From Pomphorhynchus laevis (lineage: Eukaryota; Acanthocephala; Palaeacanthocephala; Echinorhynchida; Pomphorhynchidae), in NCBI GenBank assembly GCA_012934845.2, contig WNNJ02001487.1, positions 124,001 through 188,000 on the forward strand: a DNA stretch of 64,000 nt. The letters are read 5' to 3'. Under the pieces are notes generated by a model. The model ran no database searches and was not told the DNA's origin. It worked only from the letters and a program-made list of their open reading frames with translations. A program made the position numbers and the translations under genes. This document shows, piece by piece, positions 45,895 through 59,700 of this stretch. The stretch's first letter is position 1. The number at the start of each line of letters is the position of its first letter.

Positions 45895-47080
45895 TCAATT
45901 CAGCTAACTGAGTATACGTATTTAATATAATTATAAAATAAACATAAATAAAAATATAAGCCAAATGCAATGATAGATAGATTTAATCGTCAGATAACAT
46001 TAAAAGGCCGAAACAATAAACGCAAGTATTGCATCAGTATCTGATGAGATCCATTAATACTGAAATGTAGCATACTGCTGTTTGCCTAAAAATATAGAAT
46101 TAAAGAAACGTGCAGAATGAAATAATTAAAATTAAAAGTTTAATGATTGTACAAGTATATGAATTATAATTATTTAAAATTTCTGTAGTTCTTCAAGTAA
46201 CTCAATTTATTAGAGTTTTACAATTAATTCAAGTTATTGGTTCACCAATACTGAAATATGGCGTATTGCAGTTGTCCCTGCAATACGCCAAAGAATAAAT
46301 TAAATAAAAATTTAAAATTTTATTTTTTACGTAACAGTAAAATTAACGCTGATAATGAATTCTTGAAAATCTCAATAATTAAGACTTTACAATCAATTCA
46401 ACTAACTGAGTATACGTATTTAATATAATTATAGATTTAAAAAATACATAAACAAATAAATAATAATGCTAAATCAATAAATCAAAATTTAATAATTAGA
46501 TAATAAATAATTATAAATAATTGCTATAAGATTTTATATAACTTATATCAAGTTAAATTTTAAAATTGAAATTTTTAATAAAAGTCAATTTTTATGAATT
46601 GATTTAAAGTTTAGATTCAACTGATATAAAATTCAGGTTCAACTAATATATTTCAGGTATAAATAAATAATTATATAAGATTATATTACCGGGAAAACAA
46701 AGTACACAGGTCAATAATAACTTGTCAGTAGAACAATTCAGATCAGATAATTGAGTCTACGTATTTTATAAATTTTTGTTATAAGATTTTTTATAATTTA
46801 AATCAAGTTAAAATAAAAAATTGAAATTAAAAATAAAAGTCAATTTTAATGAATTGACTAATAAATAGCAGACGTTGTATCAGAATAAGGATTAGAGGTC
46901 GTCAGTAGAAACTGCTTATAAATAATTGTTATAAGATTTTATACAACTTATATCAAGTTAAAATAAAAAAATAAAAATTCTGAATAAAATATAATTGAAT
47001 TGACTAATAAATAAAAGACGATGTATCAGAATAAGGATTAGAGGTTATCAGGACGAACTAATGTCCTCTTTCAATGTATC
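45895..47080 (+). repeat. four dispersed-repeat copies in direct order
   Basis: Heads at about 45900 (cagctaactgagtatacgta), 46390 (caactaactgagtatacgta) and 46740 (cagataattgagtctacgta); tails at about 46870-46915 and 47025-47065 (agaataaggattagaggtta). The tails stop abruptly inside 'catcag', before the structured part. Confidence 0.65.
46260..46289. repeat. 12-bp perfect hairpin
   Basis: GGCGTATTGCAG, six-base loop, CTGCAATACGCC. No T-run follows in the right place for a terminator and the context is repeats. Confidence 0.7.
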
Positions 47081-47641
47081 GATTAAACAAAATGAATTAT
47101 TTTAAGGAAACTATAAAAATTTATAGTTATTTATTTTTAAAATAAATTATTTTAAGTTACATATTTGTGTAATAATTAATAAATGTAAAAATATTCTATA
47201 ATTTTTTGTCTTTTATATAAATTGAAACGAAGTAAATGGTATTTTAAGGGCGGCTTTCCTAGTATTAAAAATCCATAACAATATAATAATTTATAATAAT
47301 TTTTAAAATTAATTTAGATTTATATTAAAATAATAATTAAATTATTTATTTTAGTTATTTTTAGTTATTATTTTGTTTTTTTTAGTTATTTATTTTAGTG
47401 TTTAGAATTGAAATTCTTTTAATGCCCTTGGCGTTCCATCTTGGGCAAGTTTAAATAAATTGACGAAATTAAGAAACTTCTGTACTTCAAAGAGCTTATT
47501 AATAAACAATTAGTTGTTTCTTAAATTAAAAGAGCAGATTTGCATTTTAATTTAATTTACAGAGCAAATATTATAATATTTTAATTGCCTTATTTAAATA
47601 GCATTTTATATTTACAATAATTCCATTATTTCGAATTTAAG
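47080..47641. other. AT-rich spacer before the BACK exon
   Basis: No gene or clear repeat; runs of 'tttagttattttag' near 47350-47400. Confidence 0.4.
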
Positions 47642-47770
47642 GACTATTAAAATTGACTACAAACGGGGAACTGAAACAGCTGGCTGTGAAAACAGTTAGG
47701 ACAAATTTTACCGAAGTTATGAAAAGTAATGAAATGGAGCATCTACCACATTTCCATATCGAAATAAGAG
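47642..47770 (+). CDS. kelch-type gene, BACK-domain exon
   Basis: Acceptor 'cgaatttaag', donor 'ataagag|gttgtt'. The translation LKQLAVKTVRTNFTEVMKSN followed by EMEHLPHFHIEI matches the start of the BACK domain in KLHL proteins (L...A...i..nF.eV....eFl.Lp...l...L). The downstream half of BACK is not found in phase. It could belong to a related gene rather than to the kelch exons 5 kb further on. Confidence 0.6.
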
Positions 47771-50700
47771 GTTGTTTATTTCTTGCTTTTAAAGTGTTTG
47801 TTTCTTGTTAACTTTTATTTCGGTGATTTCAACATCATCAGGTCAACCGGTTGTTTTCGGCGACTACAACCATTTTGCGTATTGCGTTATAAGTTATTTA
47901 GTTGCATACTACGCGAATCAGGACAATTCACTTTCCTATTGCGCGGATTCGGTAAAGCGAATGTTTTTTCTAAGAAATAAAATTGAATTCGTTTGAATTT
48001 GAATTCAATTGTTACTTTTGGATTTAGACACACAGGATTTATGTTGACGGGCGAGACCAAAATGGAAACCTAAAATGGCCTAGAGACGAGGAAGTTGAGG
48101 TATGATGATACTCGGGTGGTGGCCTAGGAGATATTAAAAATCAATGTTTATCCTTTCTGATTTCGAATTTTCATTTCTATCAGCAATCTTATGTGCAATA
48201 TAATCCCCTTATAAAACTGGTTCACATGTGTAGAAATTGATAGTTAAAATTGATTTTGTAATCATTTTTATGTTAAAAATACTTTTAAGATGATTACAGT
48301 TTTGAAAAAATTTATTTTAATGAATTTTTCATCAACCCTTACAAAAGTGAGGCTACTAGCAGTCCCGGTTTTTGGATCCACTCTTTCATGAAAATAAAGG
48401 GATTCTCTCTTTGATATTTTTCTATCCAAAAAAGTATTAAAGATATTTTCTTGTAAACGTTAACTTCAAATTAAATTTCTCGGTGAAATTTAAGTTGAGT
48501 TGGTGAAAAATAAATAATAATTTTATAATCTTATTTTTTTAAAATTAAATATAAATAAAGTCGCTATTCATTCGCAGGGCATATTTAACATTTACCGCGA
48601 GCTTGAATATTTTTTTTAAATTTTTAGTAGCAAAGAAGTGCAAGATCGATAATCGTTAATTTTTGGTATTTGCACTATTATGTTGGATTCCTAAGAAGAT
48701 TAGGCAAACTCCTGATAGCATTTCGTTTTTCTATCGAGCTATTTTCTTTATTCTAACACTTAAAAAATAGAATATACAAAGTACTAGATTTTAGGAATTC
48801 ATTAAATTACTTTATGTTCGATGATGCTGCAATGTTGTATCAAAAACACGATATCGAAACCACTTGAAATATCATTATTAAAGCCCGCCCTCAATGATCA
48901 GATTATGACATTCGATTAAAATAACTCTATCAAATGAAGATATCTAATTTGAACTTTCCTTGTTTAATTTCTTATTTGGTGTAGTTTTGAACTTCCTTAT
49001 TTTATACATTCTGCCTTGTTTTCACATTCTTGTTTTTTTCTCTTCGCATTACAGATGTCATTGAAAATGTCTACAAATGGTAGAAGGAATATTGGACGAA
49101 TTAATTATTTTGTTTCGTTTTAATGCTGGATAGGGCTTTTTCTCTCAATAATTTATACAATCCCCAGCGAGTCTCATTGCGATTTAATAAATTTTATTAA
49201 TTTAAAGGAAAAACTAAGTAACTTCAGCTAAGAGATTTGTATTGTAGTATTTCTTTCAATTGAAAAAAGTAAAATAGAGAAATATATTATATTATAACAA
49301 GATACCAAATATAATACCTTTTATTTGATAATTTAAAAAATAAAATATTAGATTTGCAGTTCAATTAATATAAAGATTTATTAACATCAAAGTAAAGCAA
49401 TTCCATCATATTAACGATTGAAAATCACTGAATACATCTTAATCAATTAATACATCATCAAGAAACATTATAATTTTCACACATTACACCGACTCTTAAA
49501 GTCAGTTTTGCTAAAGCCAATAACAATGTTATATTTAAGGTATCAACAATAAGCGGCCCGCATTTTATCGATCATGATATAGCCAAGGACAATTTTCTCA
49601 CGCGAGAGAGTTTGCCATTCCATAGATATTCTGATAACAGTAGTGAGCATCATTCGAGTGATGAAGAATCTTCTCAATTCGAAATTATCTGTACTCACGC
49701 GAACAACAGTAAGTTGCATTTATTCGTTGTTTTTCTATTTAAGTTTTTCATTTAAATTTTGCTTAAGTAATTTTATGAGTTTACATTAAAGCTAAGCAAT
49801 TATTCTTGTATTTTAATTGTAAATAACCTTGGCCACTTTAAGTGAATATTATTAAACGATTAGCCACTTTAAATTAATCTTATCTATTTATACAAGAAAA
49901 CTCGAATAAATTAATACGGATATATTTATATCGAGAGTGCTATGGAGCCACTGGTCTGTATGCAATTTTCTGAAGATGCTAACAGAGGTTAGCGAACTAT
50001 TAAATATAATATCAATATTAGATTTAATATTGATATTCGATATTCAATATTGGATTTAATCTAAATATAATTAATATTTAAGATAAATTTATAAACTACA
50101 TTAATTAATGAATTAATGATTATTTCGTTAAAATTTTAAAGAAAGCGCTCACATTTTCTTGTTTGATTTTTTAAATAATAACCGACAAGCAATATGTTTA
50201 TTACTAACAACAAGCAGAAATGAAAAATCAAGTAGAAATGAAATATTCCGTAAATTCTTGAATTTGAAAGAATTCTGCAAATCTGTAAAATCTTTGGTGT
50301 AATTAACACCGGTTTATAAATTTAAAATTTATTCATTAATTAATGTAATTTATAAATTCATATTAAATATTAATTAGCGGTACTATTCAATTAATTGCCA
50401 ATTACTTGACTTGTGATTGCATCAGATTGATAATGCAGCTTAAACTATTTTGTATTGGGCATATTAAACCATTTTGTATTCACATTATCAAAGATGGTGA
50501 TTTTTGTATTCACATTATCAAAGATGGTGATTTTGTAATTTTGTAAATATACATTTAATTTGATTAAATGGATGTGATTTAATCAAATCACCGTTGGAAT
50601 AAAATCAATCAACGTTTGAAAATTTAAATCAAATAAGTTAACAATTGGCGATTGAAAACAAAGAAACGTTCTTTGCTTTTCAGAATTCGCCATTTAAATA

Positions 50701-53700
50701 AATTACTTTAATTTTCGATAAATATATCAAGTTTCTAAGCTATTGAATCAAAACTCGACAGTATTAGCCTAACGAATATCGGGTCTATAAATGAAAAACC
50801 GTTTTATTATATTATGAATCAACTAAATCCCGATTATACTGGAAAGGGAAAACTATTTGACACTTTTTACCATGATAAAAAGTGTTGACACTACTTAAAC
50901 TAATCAAAAAGTAGAATGAACAATTGCATACAGGAGCGAGTATCATCATTTGGTCGGCTTCATCAATTATCCTCGTGTGAATTCTTTAATCCTAGATGCA
51001 GCACTGTATACTACTATCAGCGTAGGTAGACCTCATCAGCAGTGAGCCTACGCCTACCTTTCGTGTTTCGGTCCTTTAATTATCTGCTGAAATTTTTTCA
51101 GCAGACAAGTGGAAATGTTTTCCTTACAAACTGTATCGTTTGTTTTTACAGAAAGGCAGCAGAGGAAAATTTCAGCAATTGAAGGACCGAAACATGAAAG
51201 GTAGGCGTAGGCTCACTGCTGATGAGGTCCACCTACGCTGATTGTAGTGTACAGTGCTGCATCTAGGATTAAAGAATTCACACGATGATAATTGATGAAG
51301 CCGACCAAATGATAATCAAAAAGTATAAACACTAATCAAACTTTAATATCCAAACTTGAAGTTTGAAAACTTAAAGTTGTCAAATAAAGAATTGAGAAAT
51401 AAAAACTTTATGCAAATGAAACACAAAGTTAACTTTAACTTAATAAATACTTAAAGTTTTCATTCAAATGCCACTCGATGTGGTAATTAATACCACTTTC
51501 ATTACCACTCGACGTCCGCCGCGCTCCCTCTTTTATTACATTCAAATACCGCCTCCTTGCTCACCTCGACACATGATTTAGATTTGTATTTATTTGTGAT
51601 CATGTAAGCGTACGCCGGCGCGCATTTGCCTCGTAAAAATATTTTTTTTAAAGTTAACTCTAACTTAATTAAACTTGAAGTTTTCATTCAAATTTGAATT
51701 TCAAGTTTAAAAAGTTTTATTTTTTAATTTTAATTAAATAATTATTCTGAGAATTTTCTGAGCAGGATCAGCAAACAATAATTTATTATTTTATATTTCG
51801 CTAGCTGGGAAAAACACTTTTATGTTGTTTTTTTCAGCCGCAGGCGAAAAAATAAAGAAATATAAAAATAAAATTTAGGATCGTTTTAAAATTAAAAAAT
51901 TGATCTTAGTTAGTTTTAAAAAACTTACGTTTTTTAAGTGATATTATAACTGTTATTTCAATATCTGATCATTTTTTGCTTAAATTTGGATATCTTTAAA
52001 TTTGTAATTTTGGAGCCGTGTTAATAAACAGCAATTTACTGTTTATTTACAAACAATTTCGCTTGTTTATTATTTTATATTTCGATAGTTGAATTTTTTT
52101 GTTAGTTTATAACACTAATTTATTTATATTATATAATATATTCAGATTTTATCTAAATATTTATTTTAAAAAGCACTCTTATCGACAAAGCAGCCGTTTT
52201 CGTCTCGACCGCTTTCTCTACATATTGGTAGCCCTGGGCTCATCAGAAGGCTGGATACTAACTCTTCTCTTTTTCGAAATTTGACTCATCTGAGATTCGA
52301 GCTGTCGCTCTCCATACTGGGCTTGCAAACATCTCGGACAATGCAGCGATAATCTCGAACAATGCTGGTTTTCAATGCATGAGACCATGATGGAAGGTTT
52401 CATATGTTGTGTGAAATCTGATAATTCTGGATTCATACATAGCAGTTAAGAGCGCAAGCCCAGTATGGAGAGCGACAGCTCGAATCACAGATGAGTCAAA
52501 TTTCGAAACAGAGAAGAGTTAGTATCCAGCCTTCTGATGAGCCCAGGGCTACCAATATGTAGAGAAAGCGGTCGAGACGAAAACGGCTGCTTTATCGATA
52601 AGAGTGCTTTTTAAAATAAATATTTAGATAAAATCTGAATATAGAAATTATTATTTTAATCAATTGTCTTAACTAGTTTGAATCGAAAATAATTATCTAA
52701 AATAATTAATAGCTCTAATAATAATTTCTATATTCAGATTTTATCTAAGTATTTATTTTAAAAAATGTTACTTTAAGGTGCTCATCTTACGGGTCTATCC
52801 TATATAGACTCCAAGGTCATTGCATTTACAATACTTATTAAATCAATCGGTCAAAATCTAAAAGAGCCTGGTGAAGGAAAAGTCGTTTTAGAACGCAGTC
52901 TTTCAAACAGAAGTACACCTTTAAATTCAAATTTGGCATGCTTACTTGAGCCCAGGGCCGGATTTGCTCTTATTGAATGGAACAGTAGTCTACTAGCAAT
53001 CGGAGGGTTTAACAGTGGTGCATGTTTGCACACCGTGGAATATCTCAATAAAGAAACAAATGAATGGGAACGTTGGCCTTCAATGAAAGGGAGACGAGGC
53101 AGATGTTTTGCAGCTCGCATTAACGGAAGTTTTGGTATATTCGCAGGAAGTAATGGAGCGCAACATTTAACTGACTGTGAAATACTTGATCCACAAACAC
53201 AAACATGGTCAATTCTTAATAATTTTCGTTTACCGTTTGCCCACTCTGTTGTGGTTGCTGGAGACAATGATATTATTTATGCAATTTGCGGATCAAATGA
53301 AGGAGATCCTAGTTCACTTTGCTATAAGTATTGCCTTAAAACGAAGGTTTGGCAATCGATAGCCAGCACAAATTACGGTTTGTATATACGACTTTCAGTC
53401 TTTTGATTATATCTTGTATTTTGATTAAATTCATCTACTTTAATGTAAAAATGAGTCACAAATGGGTCACTAAATTTCGATTATTTAAGATAATTAAAAC
53501 AAATTATGAAGCAACTTTGTTGATATACAATGTTTCTCCATTGATGACTAAGTTATTTATGAAATTCGGCTAAAGAATCACCGTTTGAATAATAACTCAA
53601 TTAATCTAACCGTGAATGATAAATTTGAATAATTAATCTAGCCGTGAAAATTCTTTTATATATAATAAATCCATAATACATCCTTCATCAATTTACTTAA

Positions 53701-56700
53701 TTAATGAAGGATATTAAAACATGAAAGATATTAGAACATATCGTCAACTATTAACATTTTAGAATATCAATAGATATATCAAATATTTATATGTTTTCTG
53801 AAGTACATTTAAAGGCCGAAAATATACTAAACTAATATATTAACTTAATTTAAATTATAAAAAATCTAAAACAATTATTAATTTTATTATTTAATTATTA
53901 AATTTTGATTTAGCATTATTATATTTTGTTTATTTTATAATTATATTAAATACGTAGACTCAGTTAGCTGATTTAATTTTTTGTTTTCACATTGCATTGT
54001 GATGTTGTCTGCAACATCAATGCTTCTTCAATACACTTATAAAGTCTTCCGCTTTCCAACTCTTTAAACGACGCTCAATCATTAGTCAAGAAAATTATTA
54101 GTCAATTCATAAAAATGACTTTTATTTTTAATTTCATTTTTTTATTTTAACTTGATTTAAATTATAAAAAATCTTATAACAATTGTTTATTTTATTATTT
54201 AATTATTAAATTTTGATTTAGCATTATTATGTTGTGCTTATTTTATAATTATATTTAATACGTAGACTCAGTTAGCTTATTTGATTTATTTGCTTAGTGA
54301 ATCCATATTTATACATAATTGGCTACTATTTTAGCCCTAAATGCTCTAGGAAATTTATTGATGAAATTTAATATTATTTAATATAATAGATGAAATGCTT
54401 TATTTAATATTAATTATTTAAATTATCGTTCTATAATCTTAATCTAATCTTTTTGATGACCTCTAATTCTTATTCTGATACAACGTCTGTTATTTATTAG
54501 TCAATTCATAAAAATGACGTTTATTTTAAATTTCAATTTTTTTATTTTAACTTGATTTAAATAATAAAAAATCGTATAACAATTATTGATTTTATTATTT
54601 AATTATTAAATTTTGATTTAGCATTATTTTGTTTTGTTTAGTTTATAATTATATTACGTAGACTCAGTTAGTTGATTTAATTGTTACCTTTTACATTTAA
54701 CTCAAACGAATACTTGTGTAATTTTTATCGACATTATTTCTGCGTCATTATTTTTTGGGACGATAGCCATTTGACCATATTCTAAATTAAAGCATTTTGT
54801 CATATATTAAATTTTGATTGAGCATTAATATGTTTTGTTTAGTTTATAATTATATTAAATACGTAGACTCAGTTAACTGATTTGATTATCATGTAAACAT
54901 TTCATTAGCTAATTTGATTTGTTATTACTTTTAGAACAATTAAAAATTATAAAATTTTATTAAAAGTTAAAAGATACAAATAAATAAATAATTTTTTTTG
55001 ATAAAAATAAATACGCGACTAAACAGTTATCCAACAAAGTTATTCAGTTGTGGATAACGTTTATTACGAGGTGTGAAATGCCGCAATATCACTTCACTTG
55101 AAAGTAATTTCTTAATGAAATTAATGATGACAAAATCCCATAATTTATGCTGTCAAACTATAGAACGGCGGAAATGGTTTAAGAGAGAATCGCACTTTAC
55201 TCACAAGAACAAGAGAATAAGGTATCAGAGTAAAACAAAAATAATGAGATTGTTGGAAGTATTGATATAAAAAGCATGACGTATAAAAACGATACTTTAC
55301 AATTTGCATACTATAAGTATTGTTCAAAATTATATACAATTTTGACAATTTACTATCGGCCTTTGGCATATGCGGCATTAATTGATAGTGTAGAAAACAA
55401 TCGAAGGGATTGTAACCCTGTTTTGCATTTATCGAATCAATTATAGCGGAACTCAACATTCAATCCTCGGTCCTACATGAATTACATGTTTTCTTAGCAA
55501 TATTTCATAAGCTGACTCTATTATTAAGTAATTATTCAAAATAGATTCTTTATGCAATTGTTCTTCAACTAATGCTTATGATACTAAAATTTCAAATAAG
55601 CATCGCTAAGATAAGAGTTAATAAAGAGTTAGTTATTAGTTACTCATTATAAATATAATGATTAGAGATCATTATAAGGAAAAAAAAGTAAAAAAAATAT
55701 AAATCAAAAATGAAAACTTTTAACTGAATTACACAAGAATATATTTTTTTTGTTTTCGTAAATTTTAAAATTTCTTCAAAAAATGTAATTAAATTATTTA
55801 TTATTACGTTCGTAAAACGCTTTTATTAAAAGTGATATTTTAAATTTTTTGTTAAAAATTGACTTGACGTCATTATAAAGTTATTTGCATGCCTTTAAAA
55901 TTCAAATGTTTTATAACGCCTTGATCGATTATGTAAATGATCGAGTAAATCGATTTTTACTTAGATTATAAAAATAATTATTAATATATAGTTTTCTTGT
56001 ATCTAAATGCCATTTCCAGAAAAAAATTGAATATTTCTTTCTAACCGCGGACATTTTCAATTTTAATTATAATTACAATTTTAAAAATCTCTCTTTAATT
56101 ATTTATCTCATTAATTATTTATCTCTTTAATTATTTTTCTCTTTAATTGTCTCTTTTAACTTAAAAAACTTAAAGAGATAAAATACACAATACTTCTTGA
56201 AAATGTAGGCGGTTAGCGAACGTAATATCTAAGAAATGTTCAATTTCTTTTGTCTGGGAATGGCATTTAGATACAAAAATAATAATTCCCCCCAGAATGC
56301 CTCAATCCAATTCAAATTAATATATTAAAAATTTACTTGTTAATTTTTGTTTTAATTATTAATAAATAATTTTTAATTGATTGTTAATATTTTTTATATT
56401 TATACTTGACTTGGTTTTTGTAAGGAATTTGGAAAATAATTTATATTTTAAATTAATATATTAGCTATTTAATAATAAATATCAAATTACATCAAATAAT
56501 GCATTATATTAATTCATTGCGTAAGTATACATAAATAAAATAAATTTGAATATGGATTATATATAATTACTTAAATATAATTATTTAATTAAACATCGTC
56601 AATTAAATATCAAAAAATAAAAAGTGAAATGTCGAATATTATTTCATAGAAAAATGATAATTAACACGTTTTTGGAAGTTAACTACTTTTGACGTAAAAG

Positions 56701-59700
56701 CAATCAAAATAAAAACCAAACTAAGAAAACATTATAAAATTAAAAAATAGCAATTGACATTTTTATTGACAAGCGAAAATAACGAGATAAGGTCGTGGTT
56801 ACCAATAAAAGGTAATAAAATTAATAACAAAAATTTTGAATTTTAATGATATTTGTATTCATAAATTTTTAAGCGATTCGCTACTTTGTGATTAATTAGT
56901 TTAAAGTTGCAATGATCTATAACCGGCCTATAGCTTTGAGCTACTATGCATCTTTAGTTTGTCCACGAATAGAATTTTATATAAAAGTGCATAGTAAGTT
57001 GATTGTTTACCCTAACGATAAAAGACCGAAATGTTACTGTATGAAAATTTGAGTTACATAACCGCAGATTATCACAACATGTCGAGAGAAACGAAATTTA
57101 AAACTGAATTATAAAACGTAAAAATATAAAACTTTACCTTTTTACAATTTTGCTAGTAAAGTTAATATTTTTTGGATAAGCTAAGATTAGTAGGATACAT
57201 TTTAAATACGTTCCAACAAATAAGTTCAACTAAAAACAATTAAATTAAAATTGTTTGCAATATTGAAGGATCTATTAGTTTTATTTTGAAATTTAAAATA
57301 TTTAATATTTTAAGTATTGAATTTACTTTAAAAAATCAGTATTTAGTTTTTTGTTTGTTATGTTACAGAACGAGTTAATCCTACAGCCGTGTGGCATGAG
57401 GGAAGTCTCTTTGTCTTCGGCGGTAATTCTACATGGAGATGCCTTCGAAAATGTGAAGTTTACAAACCTGATACTGATACTTGGCTTGAGCTACCAAGTT
57501 TACCTGATCCTCGTCGTAGCGCTGGAATAACTAGTTTTAACGGTATCGTACATTTATATACAAAGTTCGTTGTTATTTTGTGACGTTATTTTAAGATGAC
57601 GTCATTCAGTTATTTTAAGATTACATTAATCAGTTATTTTAGATAATGTCGATCTAGTGTTTTAAAATAATGCAATTTAGCTTTATTAAGATAACGTCCT
57701 TTATTTGTTTTAAGATAACGTCATTTAGTTTTTGGATTAAGTTATTTTAATATAATCAGTTGTTTTGGGATAAAGTCATTTAACTTGTTTTAGAAAGCTT
57801 CCATCAGTTTAGTAAATCTGTTATTTTAAGTTATTTTTTCACAGTAACGTCATTCAGACATTCATTAACAATAACGTTGTCTTAAGATAACGTTGATCTG
57901 ATATTTTATAATAACTAACGTCGATTAGGTGTTTTGAGATAACGTAGATCTATTATTTCAAGATAATGTCGATTAGGTGTTTTGAGATAACGTAAATCTA
58001 TTATTTCAAGATAATGTCGATTAGGTGTTTTGAGATAACGTAAATCTCTTTTTTCAAGATAATGTCGATTAGGTGTTTTGAGATAACGTAAATCTCTTTT
58101 TTCAAGATAATGTCGATTAGGTGTTTTAAGATAACGTTGATCTGATATTTAATAATAATTAACGTCGATTATGTGTTTTGAGATAACGTAACTTTCTTAT
58201 TTCAAGATAATGTCGATTAGGTGTTTTTAGATAACGTTGATCTGATATTTAATAATAATTAACGTCGATTAAGTGTTTCGAGATAACGTAACTTTCTTAT
58301 TTCAAGATAATGTTGATTAGGTGTTTTTAGATAACGTTGATATGATATGTTATCATAACTAACGTCGATTATGTGTTTTGAGATAACGTAAATCTCTTAT
58401 TTCAAGATAATGTCGATTAGGTGTTTTAATATAACGTTGATCTGATATTTAATAATAATTAACGTCGATTAGGTGTTTTGAGATAACGTAAATCTCTTAT
58501 TTCAAGATAATGTCGATTAGGTGTTTTGAGATAACGTTGATCTGATATTTTATAATAACTAACGTCGATTAGGTGTTTTGAGATACCGTCAATCTATTAT
58601 TTCAAGATAATGTCGATTAGGGGTTTTGAGATAACGTAAATCTGTTATTTCAAGATAATGTCGATTAGGTGTTTTGAGATAACGTTGATATGATATGTTA
58701 TCATAACTAACGTCGATTATGTGTTTTGAGATAACGTAAATCTATTATTTCAAGATAATGTCGATTAGGTGTTTTAAGATAACGGTGATATGATATGTTA
58801 TCATAACTAACGTCGATTATGTGTTTTGAGATAACGTAAATCTCTTTTTTCAAGATAATGTCGATTAGGTGTTTTAAGATAACGTTGATCTGATATTTAA
58901 TAATAACTAACGTCGATTAGGTGTTTTGAGATACCGTAAATCTCCTTTTTCAAGATAATGTCGATTAGGTGTTTTGAGATAACATAAATCTCTTTTTTCA
59001 AGATAATGTCGATTAGGTGTTTTAAAATAACGTTAATCTGATATTTTATAATAACTAACGTCGATTATGTGTTTTGAGATAACGTAAATCTCTTTTTTCA
59101 AGATAATGTCGATTAGGTGTTTTAAAATAACGTTAATCTGATATTTTATAATAACTAACGTCGATTATGTGTTTTGAGATAACGTAAATCTCTTTTTTCA
59201 AGATAATGTCGATTAGGTGTTTTTAGATAACCTTGATCTGATATCTAATAATAACTAACGTCGATTAGGTGTTTTGAGATACCGTCAATCTATTATTTTA
59301 AGATAATGTCGATTAGGTGTTATAAGATATCGTTGATATGATATGTTATAATAACTAACGTCGACGTTACAGAACAATCACTAAAGCTAGACCGTACTTC
59401 AAGAACTATTAATTAATAATTATTTAAATAACTAATTTAATTAATTTAATATAATCAAATTTTTCTTAATTTTGGTTGTAACATTTTTTATTTTAAATGA
59501 AACTTTCATTTCACTCATTTCAGGGAAAATTTATTTAATTGGTGGCACAGATGGCACTATCACAATGTCTGCAGTAGACATACTGAATACTGATACCATG
59601 AAGTGGGAGAAGGGTCCAGAGTTACTGTGCCGACGATCAAGCGCTGGTGTGACCACTAAAGGTACTTTCATTATCTGTATAATTTTATTTATATCTTACA

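Noticed and set aside
45581-45970. 129-aa minus-strand frame across the AAT microsatellite
   Set aside because: It is created by the trinucleotide run and A/T-rich flanks; no domain is visible.
46032-46046. CATCAG-TAT-CTGATG palindrome with a nearby GGCCGAAAC as a further hammerhead
   Set aside because: The core words are there, but the palindrome pairs the CTGATGA strand with itself and no helix arms match; too weak to list as a ribozyme.
52933-53406. Kelch exon a as a stand-alone 157-aa gene
   Set aside because: The apparent start is a TTG within an internal exon, and the frame runs past a good splice donor at 53378; the joined exons give a proper propeller.
55145-55459. 104-codon frame present in both arms of the large inverted repeat (also 61222-61536)
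   Set aside because: Its duplication follows from the arms; hydrophobic and Tyr/Phe-rich composition fits A/T-rich non-coding DNA, and I recognise no domain.
57590-59366. CRISPR-like regular repeats
   Set aside because: There are no unique spacers; the units are contiguous, and the context is a eukaryotic intron.
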